Notes: generated from the letters alone by a model not told the origin. A DNA stretch of 64,000 bases from Halocynthiibacter namhaensis (GCF_000812685.1 NZ_JWIF01000058.1:1-64000); one strand, 5' to 3'; numbered from the stretch's first letter, positions 35,865 to 44,911 are shown. Numbers and translations: made by a program.

Positions 35865-36365
35865 CTATTCCTCTGTCGTGAGCGCGACGATCACCTCGAC
35901 CATAGATTTTGCATCGCGCGCATTGGTGATGCCACCAATCCCGATCCGTTTGCCCACACGCCACACCAAACCCGGGGCCCAAAACCTGCCCCCAGCGCTG
36001 CGTGTGTTGATCATAAAGCCGTTTGAAGGTTTGAACGCAAAGACCCCGCGTTCAATCGACACCACATCTTCCATGCGCACCAGACAGCTGCCATCGGCGT
36101 TCCACAGTGCCTCCTGTGTCAGCGTCAGTCCACCCACCGTGTTGCGGCGCATTTTCTCGGCCAAGGCCAGGACACTCAAGCCCAGTGCCACAAGAAACAA
36201 TTGCAACAATATCGGCGCGCCGGTGATCAACAAAGCATTCCACAACAAAAGCATGCCCAGGATGATCAAGACGCAAAGCGCAAAGACCCGACGCACGTCA
36301 GACACGCGCAGCTCCATTAATACATCTGCGCTGCCCGCTTCCGTTTCGATCTGCTTTTCTGTCAT
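35865..36365 (-). CDS. Two-helix membrane protein, PH-like
   Basis: 166 residues from the ATG at 36365, preceded by GGGGACGG. Two transmembrane segments lie near residues 28-70 (VFALCVLIILGMLLLWNALL, then LLQLFLVALGLSVLALAEKM), followed by a soluble region (LVRMEDVVSIERGVFAFKPS and WAPGLVWRVGKRIGIGG) that looks like a small beta domain of the bacterial PH type. Function is unknown. It is convergent with the Tad-like operon and lies downstream of the oxygenase gene. Confidence 0.65.
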   Translation of the reverse strand: MTEKQIETEAGSADVLMELRVSDVRRVFALCVLIILGMLLLWNALLITGAPILLQLFLVALGLSVLALAEKMRRNTVGGLTLTQEALWNADGSCLVRMEDVVSIERGVFAFKPSNGFMINTRSAGGRFWAPGLVWRVGKRIGIGGITNARDAKSMVEVIVALTTEE

Positions 36366-36419
36366 CACCGTCCCCAATTCAGGCTCAATTTTTACACGGT
36401 GATACCCTGTCCCGCCCCC

Positions 36420-37292
36420 CTAGTCGAGCCAGTCATCCCCCCGCAGCCCAGCGCGTTCCAAATGCACCGGAAGAACCCGTCCATACAGCTGCTTGGTACG
36501 CTCAGGACTGCCGCACATGCCTTCGCGTTCGACCCAAGACATGATCGCCACATGCCGCGCACGCGCCCCACGCAGCGGGGCCACCCGATGCAGTGAATTG
36601 CGGCCACGAAACAGTTGCAGATCCCCAGGATTTAGCGTCAGGCTGACGATTTCATCCGACGTGCCTTGCAACACCTCTGACACGGCGGCAAAGTTTTCGC
36701 CGCCATCAGCGGCACCCACATGTCGGATCATCGGTGCATATTGAAACTCCCCGCCCTCTTCAGCGTTCTGCAGCGCCAGCGTCACCGTGAAATTATTCGT
36801 GTCAAAATGCCAAGGGAACCCGTTCCCTTCCCCGGCCGTGTTGACGATCATATCCGCAAGCGGATCATCATATCGAAAGAACGCATCTTTCGGCTCATCC
36901 AAACAATCGCGGATGAAGTCATCAAAGCCTGGAAAATCATGTACCTGGCGCAACGGGCCATCATGGCTAAAATTATCCGCAGGGATGAAAGCGTTTGAGC
37001 GATCATAAAACTGACGCGCCGGATGAGATTGCGGTAAACTGTCGTCGTCCTGACTGAAATAGACGTTGGTGCGCGAAAAGCTGCGATGCCCAAGATGCGC
37101 CACGCGATCGGCTTCCGCCACAGCTTGGGCGACACCCTGTTTCGTCAAAAAGCCACGGACCACCGCACATCCATCTCGCTGCAAATCTGCGCGCACGTCA
37201 TTTAACATGTCGCGATATGCGGCGGTTTTCGGTCGATTGATTGGATGGCGGGCAAGATCAATCATGTCTTGCCCGCCCAATACGTTGGTCAT
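36420..37292 (-). CDS. 2-oxoglutarate/Fe(II) oxygenase, HalD/BesD-like family
   Basis: A 290-residue non-haem iron enzyme. The facial triad is H162-x-D164 (FPWHFDTNNF) with H235 in GRNSLHRVAP; a 2-oxoglutarate-binding Arg follows at about 244-246 (RGARARH). FDTNNFTVTLALQNAEEGGE and LNPGDLQLFRGRNSLHRV closely match, from memory, the HalD/BesD family. Known halogenases of that family replace the Asp with Gly; here Asp is kept, so hydroxylation of a free amino acid is more likely than halogenation. Its start overlaps the stop of the upstream dehydrogenase gene (ATGA), and a LysR gene is divergent. The substrate is unknown. Confidence 0.82.
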   Translation of the reverse strand: MTNVLGGQDMIDLARHPINRPKTAAYRDMLNDVRADLQRDGCAVVRGFLTKQGVAQAVAEADRVAHLGHRSFSRTNVYFSQDDDSLPQSHPARQFYDRSNAFIPADNFSHDGPLRQVHDFPGFDDFIRDCLDEPKDAFFRYDDPLADMIVNTAGEGNGFPWHFDTNNFTVTLALQNAEEGGEFQYAPMIRHVGAADGGENFAAVSEVLQGTSDEIVSLTLNPGDLQLFRGRNSLHRVAPLRGARARHVAIMSWVEREGMCGSPERTKQLYGRVLPVHLERAGLRGDDWLD

Positions 37293-38269
37293 TCAGCAGC
37301 CTGCTGGGTACGATCAGCGTGTGGGTCAACTTCATAGCCGGGCTCTTCCGGTTCATCATCCAGCATTTCAGATGGGAAACCCGGTGCAAGGATCGACAGA
37401 TTGGTCGCGTCTTCCAAACGTCGGATGATATTTGGCGATAATTCACGTTCGCCGTATTTCTTGATCCCATCATCAAAGATCTCAACCATCATTGGCGAAA
37501 TCTCAAGCGGCACATTGTTGCGCTCTGCAATCTCTTGGAACAGGCCAACATCCTTTTTCACAAGATCCATGGTGAAGGAAATATCGCGGGATCCGTTTAA
37601 GATCACCTGGCTTTCCGTGATGTGCGAGAACGAATTTCCCGAACTGATTTTGATCGCCTCATAGGTCGTGTTCAAATCCATTCCCGCAGCTTTGGCCGTC
37701 ACCAACGCCTCGGCATTTGCCACCAAATGCACGGTCGCAAGATAGTTGGTCAACACCTTCAGAACAGAGGCAGACCCCAAATCACCTGTGTGCAAAATGC
37801 GCCGCCCCATCGTGGTCAAAAGCGGCAAGATGCGTTCAAACGTTGCACGATCACAGCCCGCGAAAATTGCGATGTTGCCGGTGTCCGCACGGTGGCAGCC
37901 CCCGGATACAGGGCAATCCACCGCCGCACCCCCAGCGTTAATCACCATCGCGCCCAGGCGTTTGGCCTCGGCTTCATCCGTGGTGGACATTTCCATCCAG
38001 ATTTTGCCCTCTTTCACCTCAGGCAACATTTCTTGCATCACCGCATCCGAAGCCGCCGGGCTTGGCAAGCAGGTGATCACCGCATCGCAGTCGCGCATCA
38101 ATTGCGCCGCGGACGTGCCCGCAGTGCAGCCTTTGCCAACGGCGATCTCCATGAGGTCTGCATTTAGATCAAACACTGTCAGGTCTACGCCATTGCGCGC
38201 CAAACTGCCCGACAATTTCCCACCCACATTGCCCAAGCCAATAAAGCCCACTTTATAATCTACAGCCAT
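37289..38269 (-). CDS. Beta-hydroxyacid (3-hydroxyisobutyrate-like) dehydrogenase
   Basis: A 326-residue NAD(P)-dependent enzyme. The Rossmann motif GLGNVG is at 11-16, the substrate loop DCPVSGGCHRADTGNIAIFA near 118, and the catalytic Lys171 in VLKVLTNYLA. The family oxidises 3-hydroxy acids and beta-hydroxy amino acids. The C-terminal 30 residues (LDDEPEEPGYEVDP) are an acidic extension. The stop overlaps the start of the oxygenase gene by four bases, so the two are made together. The hydroxylated oxygenase product is an obvious candidate substrate, by inference. Confidence 0.88.
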   Translation of the reverse strand: MAVDYKVGFIGLGNVGGKLSGSLARNGVDLTVFDLNADLMEIAVGKGCTAGTSAAQLMRDCDAVITCLPSPAASDAVMQEMLPEVKEGKIWMEMSTTDEAEAKRLGAMVINAGGAAVDCPVSGGCHRADTGNIAIFAGCDRATFERILPLLTTMGRRILHTGDLGSASVLKVLTNYLATVHLVANAEALVTAKAAGMDLNTTYEAIKISSGNSFSHITESQVILNGSRDISFTMDLVKKDVGLFQEIAERNNVPLEISPMMVEIFDDGIKKYGERELSPNIIRRLEDATNLSILAPGFPSEMLDDEPEEPGYEVDPHADRTQQAAE

Positions 38270-38393
38270 TTCTACGTCCTATTCTCGTGTCGCCGAACTC
38301 GCGGCATGTTTGCAATTGCTCATAGGGTGGCTTGACCCAATGCAAAATTAAAACGAATAATAAGATCATCTGACCCCGGAATTATTTGTATCA

Positions 38394-39326
38394 ATGTCTG
38401 ACATCCCAGCCCTCCCGCCAAATGCACTGCGTGATCTTCCCAACCTGACATGGTTGCGCGCGTTTGAAGCTTCGGCGCGTTTGCAAAGCTTCACCGCCGC
38501 CGCAGACGAATTATCCCTGACCCAAGCCGCCGTTAGCCATCAGGTTCGCAGCCTTGAGAAAAGCTTTGGCGTCACCCTGTTTTCCCGAGGCCCGCGTCGC
38601 CTTGCCTTGACCGAACTGGGGCATGCTTGGTACCCAACCGTCGCCCAAGCCTTGCAAGATATTGCCTTATCCACCCGTGGCTTACTTGGCCCTCAACGCA
38701 CCCGCGCGCCCCTGCGCACCATTACATTGCGTGCCCCGATTTCCACTGCTGTCCTCTGCATCGCGCCGCATTTAGGTGCCTTCCACGCGCAAAACCCTGA
38801 CATTTCTGTGCGCTTGATTTCCGCGATTTGGGCCGACAGCACCCAAGACAACGATGTGGATGTGGATGTGCGTCTCGGGCCCGATGGGTCGCTGTCACGT
38901 CGCGCCCATTTGCTGTCACGCGAAACCATCCGCCCCGTCGCCAGCCCAAGTCTTGCCCGGCAATTGCCCGATCTGAAATCCGTGTTAACCCAAAACCTGA
39001 TCCACATTCACGGCTATCAAGACCATTGGCTGCGCCTCACACGCCAAGAAGGGTTGAACCTGCCCGACCAACATGCCCCCCTCTTCGTGGATACATCCCT
39101 TGCCGCGATTGAACTTGCGGTCGCAGGCGCAGGTGTCACAATGATCATGAAACGTTACGCCGAACCTCATTTATCCTCTGCGCGATTGGTCCCTCTCCCC
39201 GGCCCAGAACTGCCAATGGAACAGGGGCACTATTTGATGCCACCAGAGGGCCCAGCGCTTCAATCCGCCGAAGTGAACCTGCTGCGCGATTGGGTGGTAC
39301 AGCTGTTTGCCCGTCAAACCGATTAA
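38394..39326 (+). CDS. LysR-family transcriptional regulator, GcvA-like
   Basis: A 310-residue regulator with an N-terminal winged helix (LRAFEASARLQSFTAAADEL, then SLTQAAVSHQVRSLEKSFGV) and a C-terminal periplasmic-binding-protein-like effector domain. The extra N-terminal residues LPNLTWLRAFE are typical of the GcvA subgroup. It is transcribed away from the dehydrogenase-oxygenase operon with 124 bp between the starts, so it probably controls that operon in response to its substrate. The spacer is AT-rich toward the LysR start. Confidence 0.93.
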   Translation: MSDIPALPPNALRDLPNLTWLRAFEASARLQSFTAAADELSLTQAAVSHQVRSLEKSFGVTLFSRGPRRLALTELGHAWYPTVAQALQDIALSTRGLLGPQRTRAPLRTITLRAPISTAVLCIAPHLGAFHAQNPDISVRLISAIWADSTQDNDVDVDVRLGPDGSLSRRAHLLSRETIRPVASPSLARQLPDLKSVLTQNLIHIHGYQDHWLRLTRQEGLNLPDQHAPLFVDTSLAAIELAVAGAGVTMIMKRYAEPHLSSARLVPLPGPELPMEQGHYLMPPEGPALQSAEVNLLRDWVVQLFARQTD

Positions 39327-39433
39327 GATTTAAATTGCAAATTCGCACATGCACCACGCATTGCGACACATATGTTCTTATTTGCACAGTCACCAAGACG
39401 CCCTACATTGACCTCAACAGATAGGAGTCCCCA

Positions 39434-40345
39434 ATGTCGATCCGTCCCGTAACCGCCCAGACCCAAGCAACCCCCACCGTCGAAGGTGCGGGCGTCAATC
39501 TCCACCGTGCGTTCGGGTTTCATAACCCCAAGAAATTTGACCCATTCCTGCTGTTCGACGACTTCCGTCAAGACGATGTGACAGGTGATATTGCCGGCTT
39601 CCCTTGGCATCCCCACCGCGGCATTGAAACCATCAGCTATGTTCTGAATGGTACGGTGGAACACGCTGACAGCCTTGGAAACAAGGGCGTGATTGGCACA
39701 GGTGACATCCAATGGATGACCGCTGGGTCCGGCATCATGCACCATGAAATGCCCTTTGCCAATACGGCAGGCCAGATGCATGGTTTCCAACTTTGGTCTA
39801 ACCTGCCCGCCAGCGAAAAAATGTGTGCGCCGCGCTATCAAGATATCCCATCGGACGAAATCGCCGAACGCCTCGATGACGACGGCACCCGCATTCGTGT
39901 GATCGCTGGGGATTGGCGCGGCATTCTGGGGCCCGTCAAAGGCATCGCCACAGACCCCGTTTATCTCGATATCTCGCTGGCGCCCAACACCACAAAGATC
40001 CTGCCCATGGACACCTATCGCAATACATTTGCTTATGTTTTCGCTGGCAACGGCCGTTTCGCAGACAGCTCGGCCCCCCGTGGTGTCTTGCTTGAAAAAG
40101 AGGTCATGGGTCAGGATCTGAACATCCGTGATCTGTCAGGCAACCGCACCTTGGTTGAATTTGGCACCGGTGATGAAATCAAGGTCACCTCCGGCCCCGA
40201 GGGCATCCGCTTCCTGCTGATCGCAGGCGCTCCCCTTCAGGAACCCATCGCCTGGCATGGCCCCATTGTGATGAACACCCCAGAAGAGCTGCGCCAAGCC
40301 ATGTCTGATCTGCGCAACGACCGGTTCATCCGCCCCGCGCATTGA
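39434..40345 (+). CDS. Pirin-family protein
   Basis: A 303-residue bicupin. The N-terminal cupin carries the metal ligands in FPWHPHRGIETISYVLNGTV and the conserved MTAGSGIMHHEMPF. The C-terminal pirin domain includes a Phe-Ala-Tyr-Val strand and ends LRQAMSDLRNDRF. Bacterial pirins can act as quercetinases or as redox-responsive regulators. TAGGAG precedes the ATG. It stands alone after the LysR gene. Confidence 0.92.
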   Translation: MSIRPVTAQTQATPTVEGAGVNLHRAFGFHNPKKFDPFLLFDDFRQDDVTGDIAGFPWHPHRGIETISYVLNGTVEHADSLGNKGVIGTGDIQWMTAGSGIMHHEMPFANTAGQMHGFQLWSNLPASEKMCAPRYQDIPSDEIAERLDDDGTRIRVIAGDWRGILGPVKGIATDPVYLDISLAPNTTKILPMDTYRNTFAYVFAGNGRFADSSAPRGVLLEKEVMGQDLNIRDLSGNRTLVEFGTGDEIKVTSGPEGIRFLLIAGAPLQEPIAWHGPIVMNTPEELRQAMSDLRNDRFIRPAH

Positions 40346-40428
40346 TCCCACATACAATCAATCTCATTGTGATTCAAAAACATACCGGGGTGCGCGGGGG
40401 ATTGCCCCCTCGCCCGCCTCGCAAGTCT

Positions 40429-41016
40429 TCAGCCAAGAAGCGATTTGCGTACCATATCCCAATAGATTTCTTCCACCCGTTCCAATGACAGGCGACCACC
40501 TTCACGGTACCATGTGTTCACCCCCGTCAGCATAGCAATCACCGCCATGGCAGACAGATGCGCATCTTCGACTGCGAAATCACCAGCAGCCAAACCATCT
40601 GAAACGATCCCCTCAAACACCTGCTCGTAAGCTTTGCGCCGCTCGGTGATTGCAGCGTAATTATCAGGGGTCAGATTGCGCAACTCCATATAGGCAATGA
40701 AAACCGCATCTTGGCGTTCCATATGAAAACGGATGTGAAACCGCACGAGCGCTTCAAGCCGCTGCATCGGTGCACCCGCCGGATCAATATCCTGCCACGC
40801 CTCAAGCAGAGCGACCATATGCGCGTCCATCATGTCAAACAGCAACGCTTGCTTGTCTTTGGTGTAAAGATACAAAGCCCCCGCCTGCACCCCAACCTCA
40901 GCCGCAATCCGGCGCATCGACACAGACGCATATCCGTGACGGGCAAAAAGTTGCTCAGCCGCGGACCGCACCCGGGGGCCAGTGATTTCGGAATGGGAAC
41001 CTGTTTTACGTGCCAT
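40429..41016 (-). CDS. TetR-family transcriptional regulator
   Basis: 195 residues from the ATG at 41016 (MARKTGSHSE); the frame extends to 41088, and a start at another Met (MNGCSD) is possible. The N-terminal helix-turn-helix is SAAEQLFARHGYASVSMRRI, then AAEVGVQAGALYLYTKDKQA. The C-terminal part resembles the TetR_C_33-type ligand domain (FHIRFHMERQDAVFIAYMEL). It probably represses a fatty-acid or efflux function, but no target is adjacent. Confidence 0.88.
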   Translation of the reverse strand: MARKTGSHSEITGPRVRSAAEQLFARHGYASVSMRRIAAEVGVQAGALYLYTKDKQALLFDMMDAHMVALLEAWQDIDPAGAPMQRLEALVRFHIRFHMERQDAVFIAYMELRNLTPDNYAAITERRKAYEQVFEGIVSDGLAAGDFAVEDAHLSAMAVIAMLTGVNTWYREGGRLSLERVEEIYWDMVRKSLLG

Positions 41017-41143
41017 AGCAGGTAGATTATCTGAACACCCGTTCATTTCAAGAGGCAAAACCACCACCTGCCGCAGGCTCGCCCTCAAATATGAAGCGAC
41101 GCGCTGTAAAGCAATGAGCGAACCGCAGATTTCGACCTAGACC

Positions 41144-41818
41144 TTGTTGACTTCAACGAGAGGCGCGTTGCAGGTTTCACAAATCAAAAACATCAAAGCC
41201 GAGGGCGCGTTGAACAAATTTGGGCATCTTGAAACACTACCGACCGGGCCCTTTCGCTTCATTGCGTTGGATGTCGAAACTGCGGGTAAATCAGCTGGGG
41301 GAATATGCCAGATTGGCCTGTGTTTCGCCGATGCTGCGGGTCATTTGCAGACCTATTCGGTCTTGGTCGACCCCGAGGAACCTTTTGCCCCCTTCAACAC
41401 CGAACTGCACGGGATTTCCAGTGAAACCGTGGCGGGGGCTGGGAATTTCCCGACGGTCTATATGGCGCTGTATGATATCCTGAACACTCATTCGCTTATC
41501 CAACACAGCACCTTTGATGAAAAGGCCTTAACGGCCGCTTGCGTGCGCTATGATCTGCCCATGATCACGTCACATTGGACCAACAGCGTTACAGTTGCGC
41601 GTCAGGCGTGGCCTGAGCTGAAGGGCGCTGGTGGTCATGGCCTCGCAAACCTCAAAAAGCACCTCGGCCTCGCGTTTCACCATCATGACGCAGGCGAAGA
41701 CGCCCGCGCATCTGCTTCGGTCATTTTGAAAGCCGAAAAGGTTTTGGGCAAACCATTGTCCCATCTCAGATTAGACCGACAGTTAACGTTTCAGTTTCAA
41801 AAACCCCCACAAAAGTGA
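41144..41818 (+). CDS. DEDDh 3'-5' exonuclease, DnaQ-like
   Basis: Up to 224 residues. The exonuclease motifs are ExoI IALDVETAG, ExoII in the LIQHSTFDEKAL region and ExoIIIepsilon HHDAGEDARASA, the DEDDh set. It is a stand-alone exonuclease like the proofreading subunit, but shorter and without the C-terminal polymerase-binding region, so it likely acts in repair or RNA/DNA turnover. Start is uncertain: the first codon is a TTG, and a second TTG 22 codons later with GAGGG upstream is also plausible. Confidence 0.82.
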   Translation: MLTSTRGALQVSQIKNIKAEGALNKFGHLETLPTGPFRFIALDVETAGKSAGGICQIGLCFADAAGHLQTYSVLVDPEEPFAPFNTELHGISSETVAGAGNFPTVYMALYDILNTHSLIQHSTFDEKALTAACVRYDLPMITSHWTNSVTVARQAWPELKGAGGHGLANLKKHLGLAFHHHDAGEDARASASVILKAEKVLGKPLSHLRLDRQLTFQFQKPPQK

Positions 41819-42017
41819 CCTAAAATCGAAACACACCGCTCTTGGTTCGGTGCTTGAACATGCATTCAAGGCTGCAATGGCGGTTTTGGTCGTCCATTTT
41901 CCCGTGGCAACCGTATTTTATGGCGGGCTGCCGCCGTTCACCACAGCCGCGAAATTCCCGCTCTGTTCATCCCCGGCCACACAGCCTAAAATCGCAGCAT
42001 CAATTGCGGAGCATCAC

Positions 42018-42326
42018 GTGCGATTCTATGTCCTGTCCACCCTTGTTGGGTTCACACTTTTGGCCTGTGCGCCGCCTGCGCATATTCGTGCGATTGAAAC
42101 CTCAAGCCTATCGCGTGAGGCATGGCCTGAAATTCTGCCTTTGCAAGATCTTCTGGCTGACCACAGATCGGCACAGCCCGGCCGCCTCAACGCCCAAGAA
42201 CAAGGTGCTCAGCTCAGCAAACGCGTGGCAGGCTTGAAATCACGCGCCCAACGCTTGCAACGCCCCGTGATTGATCAGACCCGTCGCGCCCGCCTCTTGG
42301 CAGCAATTTCCCGTCAAAACGGCTGA
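42018..42326 (+). CDS. Small predicted lipoprotein upstream of hom
   Basis: 102 residues from the GTG at 42018, preceded by GCGGAG. It begins with a signal sequence and lipobox (VRFYVLSTLVGFTLLACAPP, Cys at about 17). The mature part is helical and basic (AEEQ-like region NAQEQGAQLSKRVAGLKSRA), which may be a short coiled coil. The longer frame from 41850 is less likely because it would place this signal sequence internally. Function is unknown. It lies 100 bp upstream of hom on the same strand. Confidence 0.65.
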   Translation: MRFYVLSTLVGFTLLACAPPAHIRAIETSSLSREAWPEILPLQDLLADHRSAQPGRLNAQEQGAQLSKRVAGLKSRAQRLQRPVIDQTRRARLLAAISRQNG

Positions 42327-42426
42327 TTTCAGCACCGATCCGTCGCTTGTCCGCATTGCACCTGCCGCCGTTTCGCGCTAACCAGCGGGCAACAATGACT
42401 GACTTTCTGACAAAACGGAGCCCCCA

Positions 42427-43713
42427 ATGACCGCACCTCTTCGACTTGGCATCGCAGGACTTGGCACCGTTGGTGTCGGGGTTGTGAAAATCATTCGCCA
42501 GAAAGCCAATCTTCTAAGCCTGCGCACGGGCCGCCCTGTGGTGATCACTGCGGTTTCGGCGCGTTCCAAATCCAAAGATCGCGGCGTGAACCTGTCGGAT
42601 TACGCTTGGGAAGATGATCCGGTTGCATTGGCCAAACGCGATGATGTTGACGTGTTCGTGGAACTGATGGGCGGCGCTGACGGCCCGGCCAAAGCCGCGA
42701 CCGAAGCGGCAATCGCTGCAGGCAAAGACGTTGTCACTGCGAATAAGGCAATGCTTGCTGAACATGGCCAAGCCCTGGCAGAAGCCGCTGAAAACGTAGG
42801 CAAAGTCATCCGATTTGAAGCCGCCGTCGCTGGTGGCATCCCCGTTGTGAAAGCCCTAACCGAGGGCCTAGCCGGCAACGACATGACCCGCGTCATGGGC
42901 GTGATGAACGGCACCTGCAACTATATCCTGACCCGTATGGAAAATGCTGGTCTGCCCTATGATGAAGTCTTTGAGGAAGCCAACCAGCTTGGCTATCTCG
43001 AGGCTGATCCAAACCTTGATGTGGGTGGCATTGATGCCGGGCACAAACTGTCTTTGCTCGCCTCTATCGCGTTTGGCACCAAGGTTGCCTTCAGCGCGGT
43101 TGAACTCGAAGGCATCGGCCGCATCACGATTGAGGACATCAACCAAGCCGCCGACATGGGCTATCGCATCAAGCTTTTGGGTGTTGCCCAGATGACCGGA
43201 CGTGGCCTGGAACAACGTATGACCCCTTGCCTTGTGCCTGCCGACAGCCCCCTGGGTCAGCTTGAAGGCGGCACCAATATGGTGGTCCTTGAGGGCGACA
43301 ATGTCGGTCAAATCGTTCTGCGCGGCGCTGGTGCGGGCGAAGGCCCAACCGCAAGTGCCGTGATGTCTGACGTGATTGAAATCGCGCGCGGCACCCGTCT
43401 GACCACATTCGGCCAGCCTGCGGCCACGCTCGAAGACGCGCGCCCCGCACAATCATCAACCCCCGCGCCTTATTACCTGCGCATGGAATTGACCGACAAA
43501 CCAGGCGCCCTGGCAAAAGTCGCATCCGTCCTGGGCGAAGCGGGCGTTTCTATCGATCGCATGCGCCAATACAGCCATGAGGCCGAAACAGCACCTGTGT
43601 TGATCGTGACCCATAAATGCACCCGCCAATCCCTGGACGAAGCCCTGCTTGGCCTTGGCTCCACAGGCGTGGTCGCAACCGACCCGGTCGCGATCCGCAT
43701 CGAAACTGTGTAA
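42427..43713 (+). CDS. hom: Homoserine dehydrogenase
   Basis: A 428-residue enzyme reducing aspartate semialdehyde to homoserine for threonine and methionine. The NAD(P) motif is GIAGLGTVGVGVVK at residue 8. The catalytic region is GVMNGTCNYILTRM, then EANQLGYLEADPNLDVGGID, with the active Lys near the following AGHKLSLLAS. The C-terminal ACT domain from about residue 350 (YYLRMELTDKPGALAKVASV) allows feedback control by threonine. GGAG precedes the ATG. Confidence 0.98.
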   Translation: MTAPLRLGIAGLGTVGVGVVKIIRQKANLLSLRTGRPVVITAVSARSKSKDRGVNLSDYAWEDDPVALAKRDDVDVFVELMGGADGPAKAATEAAIAAGKDVVTANKAMLAEHGQALAEAAENVGKVIRFEAAVAGGIPVVKALTEGLAGNDMTRVMGVMNGTCNYILTRMENAGLPYDEVFEEANQLGYLEADPNLDVGGIDAGHKLSLLASIAFGTKVAFSAVELEGIGRITIEDINQAADMGYRIKLLGVAQMTGRGLEQRMTPCLVPADSPLGQLEGGTNMVVLEGDNVGQIVLRGAGAGEGPTASAVMSDVIEIARGTRLTTFGQPAATLEDARPAQSSTPAPYYLRMELTDKPGALAKVASVLGEAGVSIDRMRQYSHEAETAPVLIVTHKCTRQSLDEALLGLGSTGVVATDPVAIRIETV

Positions 43714-43728
43714 TTCTTTGTAACAACG

Positions 43729-43758
43729 GCCAAAAGCGGGGACACCCTTGCTTTTGGC
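43729..43758. terminator. Hairpin between convergent hom and merR genes
   Basis: GCCAAAAGC and GCTTTTGGC form a perfect nine-pair stem with a 12-base loop, 15 bases after the hom stop and 13 bases before the merR stop. It lacks a long T-run, so it may terminate weakly or protect the transcript ends of both genes. Confidence 0.5.
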
Positions 43759-43771
43759 ACACTTAACCTCC

Positions 43772-44191
43772 TTAGCCGTGGTCAGCCTCGCATCGCGAAT
43801 GATCCGCAAGTGACGCCAAAACATAGCAATTATCCACATGCCCCTGCCCCGAGCAGCCATCTGTGATCCGGGTCAATTCGCGTTCCAAACGTTGCAGGCT
43901 ATTGATACGTGCGCGCACATCCCCCAACTGGTTTTCTGCAATCTCATTGGCTTCGGCACAGGAATAATCCGGGTGGTTTTGCAGGGTGATCAAGGCAGAA
44001 ATCGCCTCTATCGGAAACCCCAGATCGCGGGCGTGTTTGATAAACCCAAGCCGTTCCAATTCCCGCGCACCATAGCGGCGCTGATTGCCCGCAGATCGCT
44101 CGGCCTCCTCAAGCAGGCCCACCTGTTCATAATAGCGGATCGTCGGAACTTTCACGCCCGTGCGCTTGGACAGCATACCGATGGAATACAT
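43772..44191 (-). CDS. MerR-family metal-responsive regulator
   Basis: 139 residues from the ATG at 44191 (MYSIGMLSKRTGVKVPTIRY), which has AGAGG upstream; the longer frame overlaps the promoter and is unlikely. The N-terminal winged helix is followed by a dimerisation helix. Cysteines at positions corresponding to metal ligands are visible: DYSC near residue 79, and CSGQGHVDNC near 115-124. That spacing resembles the Zn/Cd/Pb sensors ZntR, CadR and PbrR. It is divergent from the frameshifted cation exporter, with a canonical MerR operator between. Confidence 0.9.
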   Translation of the reverse strand: MYSIGMLSKRTGVKVPTIRYYEQVGLLEEAERSAGNQRRYGARELERLGFIKHARDLGFPIEAISALITLQNHPDYSCAEANEIAENQLGDVRARINSLQRLERELTRITDGCSGQGHVDNCYVLASLADHSRCEADHG

Positions 44192-44205
44192 TTTTGAGAA
44201 ACCTC

Positions 44206-44236
44206 TTGAACCTCTAGTCACTAGAGAGACTATATC
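44206..44236 (+). promoter_or_regulatory. MerR-type promoter/operator of the cation exporter
   Basis: TTGAAC (44206-44211) and TATATC (44231-44236) are separated by 19 bp, the lengthened spacer typical of MerR-activated promoters. The spacer holds the perfect dyad CTCTAGT-C-ACTAGAG at 44212-44226. Metal-bound MerR would twist this DNA to activate the downstream exporter. Confidence 0.85.
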
Positions 44237-44266
44237 ACCTGTCATGAGATCAAAAAGGAGATTCGC

Positions 44267-44901
44267 ATGGCAGGTTGCTGCGGACATGACGCCAAATTTG
44301 ATGGCGTCTCACAAGACTATAAACGACGGCTTTGGCTGGTGATTGCGATTAATGCGGTGATGTTCTTCGTCGAGATCACCGCCGGGCATATGGCAAAATC
44401 CCAAGCTTTACAGGCAGATGCACTTGATTTTCTCGGAGATGCATTGACCTATGGGATATCGCTTGCGGTGATCGGGGCCTCGCTTCGACTGCGCGCCACA
44501 GCGGCGATGGCAAAGGGCATCAGCCTTCTGGCCATGGGGATTTGGGTGTTCGGATCCACCCTATATCGCGTGTTCTATATCGGGGTTCCCGCCGCTGAAA
44601 TCATGGGGCTGATCGGATTTTTGGCCCTTACGGCCAACCTTGCCAGTGTGCTGATTCTTGTGCGCTATAAGGATGGTGACGCCATGTGCGTTCCGTGTGG
44701 CTGTGTTCGCGCAACGATGCCATCGGTAATGTTGCGGTGATGTTTGCCGCCTTTGGCGTCTGGGGCACGGCCAGCGGTTGGCCTGATTTGATCGTCGCGG
44801 GGATTATGGCAAGCCTCTTCCTGTCGTCAGCCTTCCAGATCATCTCGCAAGCGATACAAGAACACCGCGAAATGTCATCGCATGTACATGCGGTAGACTG
44901 A
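44267..44901 (+). pseudogene. Cation diffusion facilitator (Zn/Cd/Co exporter), frameshifted
   Basis: The first frame (44267-44740) gives a typical short CDF exporter: Cys-rich N-terminus MAGCCGHDAKFDG, then transmembrane segments with AINAVMFFVEITAGHMAKSQ and ADALDFLGDAL, the metal-site Asp residues. Near 44683, after LVRYKDGDA, homology jumps to the next frame, where VRSVWLCSRNDAIGNVAVMF, the paired metal site, continues to a stop at 44901. Adding one A (GCC-AAT-GTG instead of GCC-ATG-TG) restores 211 codons. So one base is missing: a real mutation or a sequencing error. The regulator gene and operator are intact. Confidence 0.85.
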
Positions 44902-44911
44902 ACCATAAACA

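Noticed and set aside
40355-40420. GGGGG/CCCCC hairpin after the pirin gene
   Set aside because: Short stem with no T-run on either strand; it could be chance in GC-rich sequence.
44267-44901. Programmed ribosomal frameshift in the CDF exporter gene
   Set aside because: There is no slippery heptamer or evident downstream pseudoknot; a one-base loss is the simpler reading.
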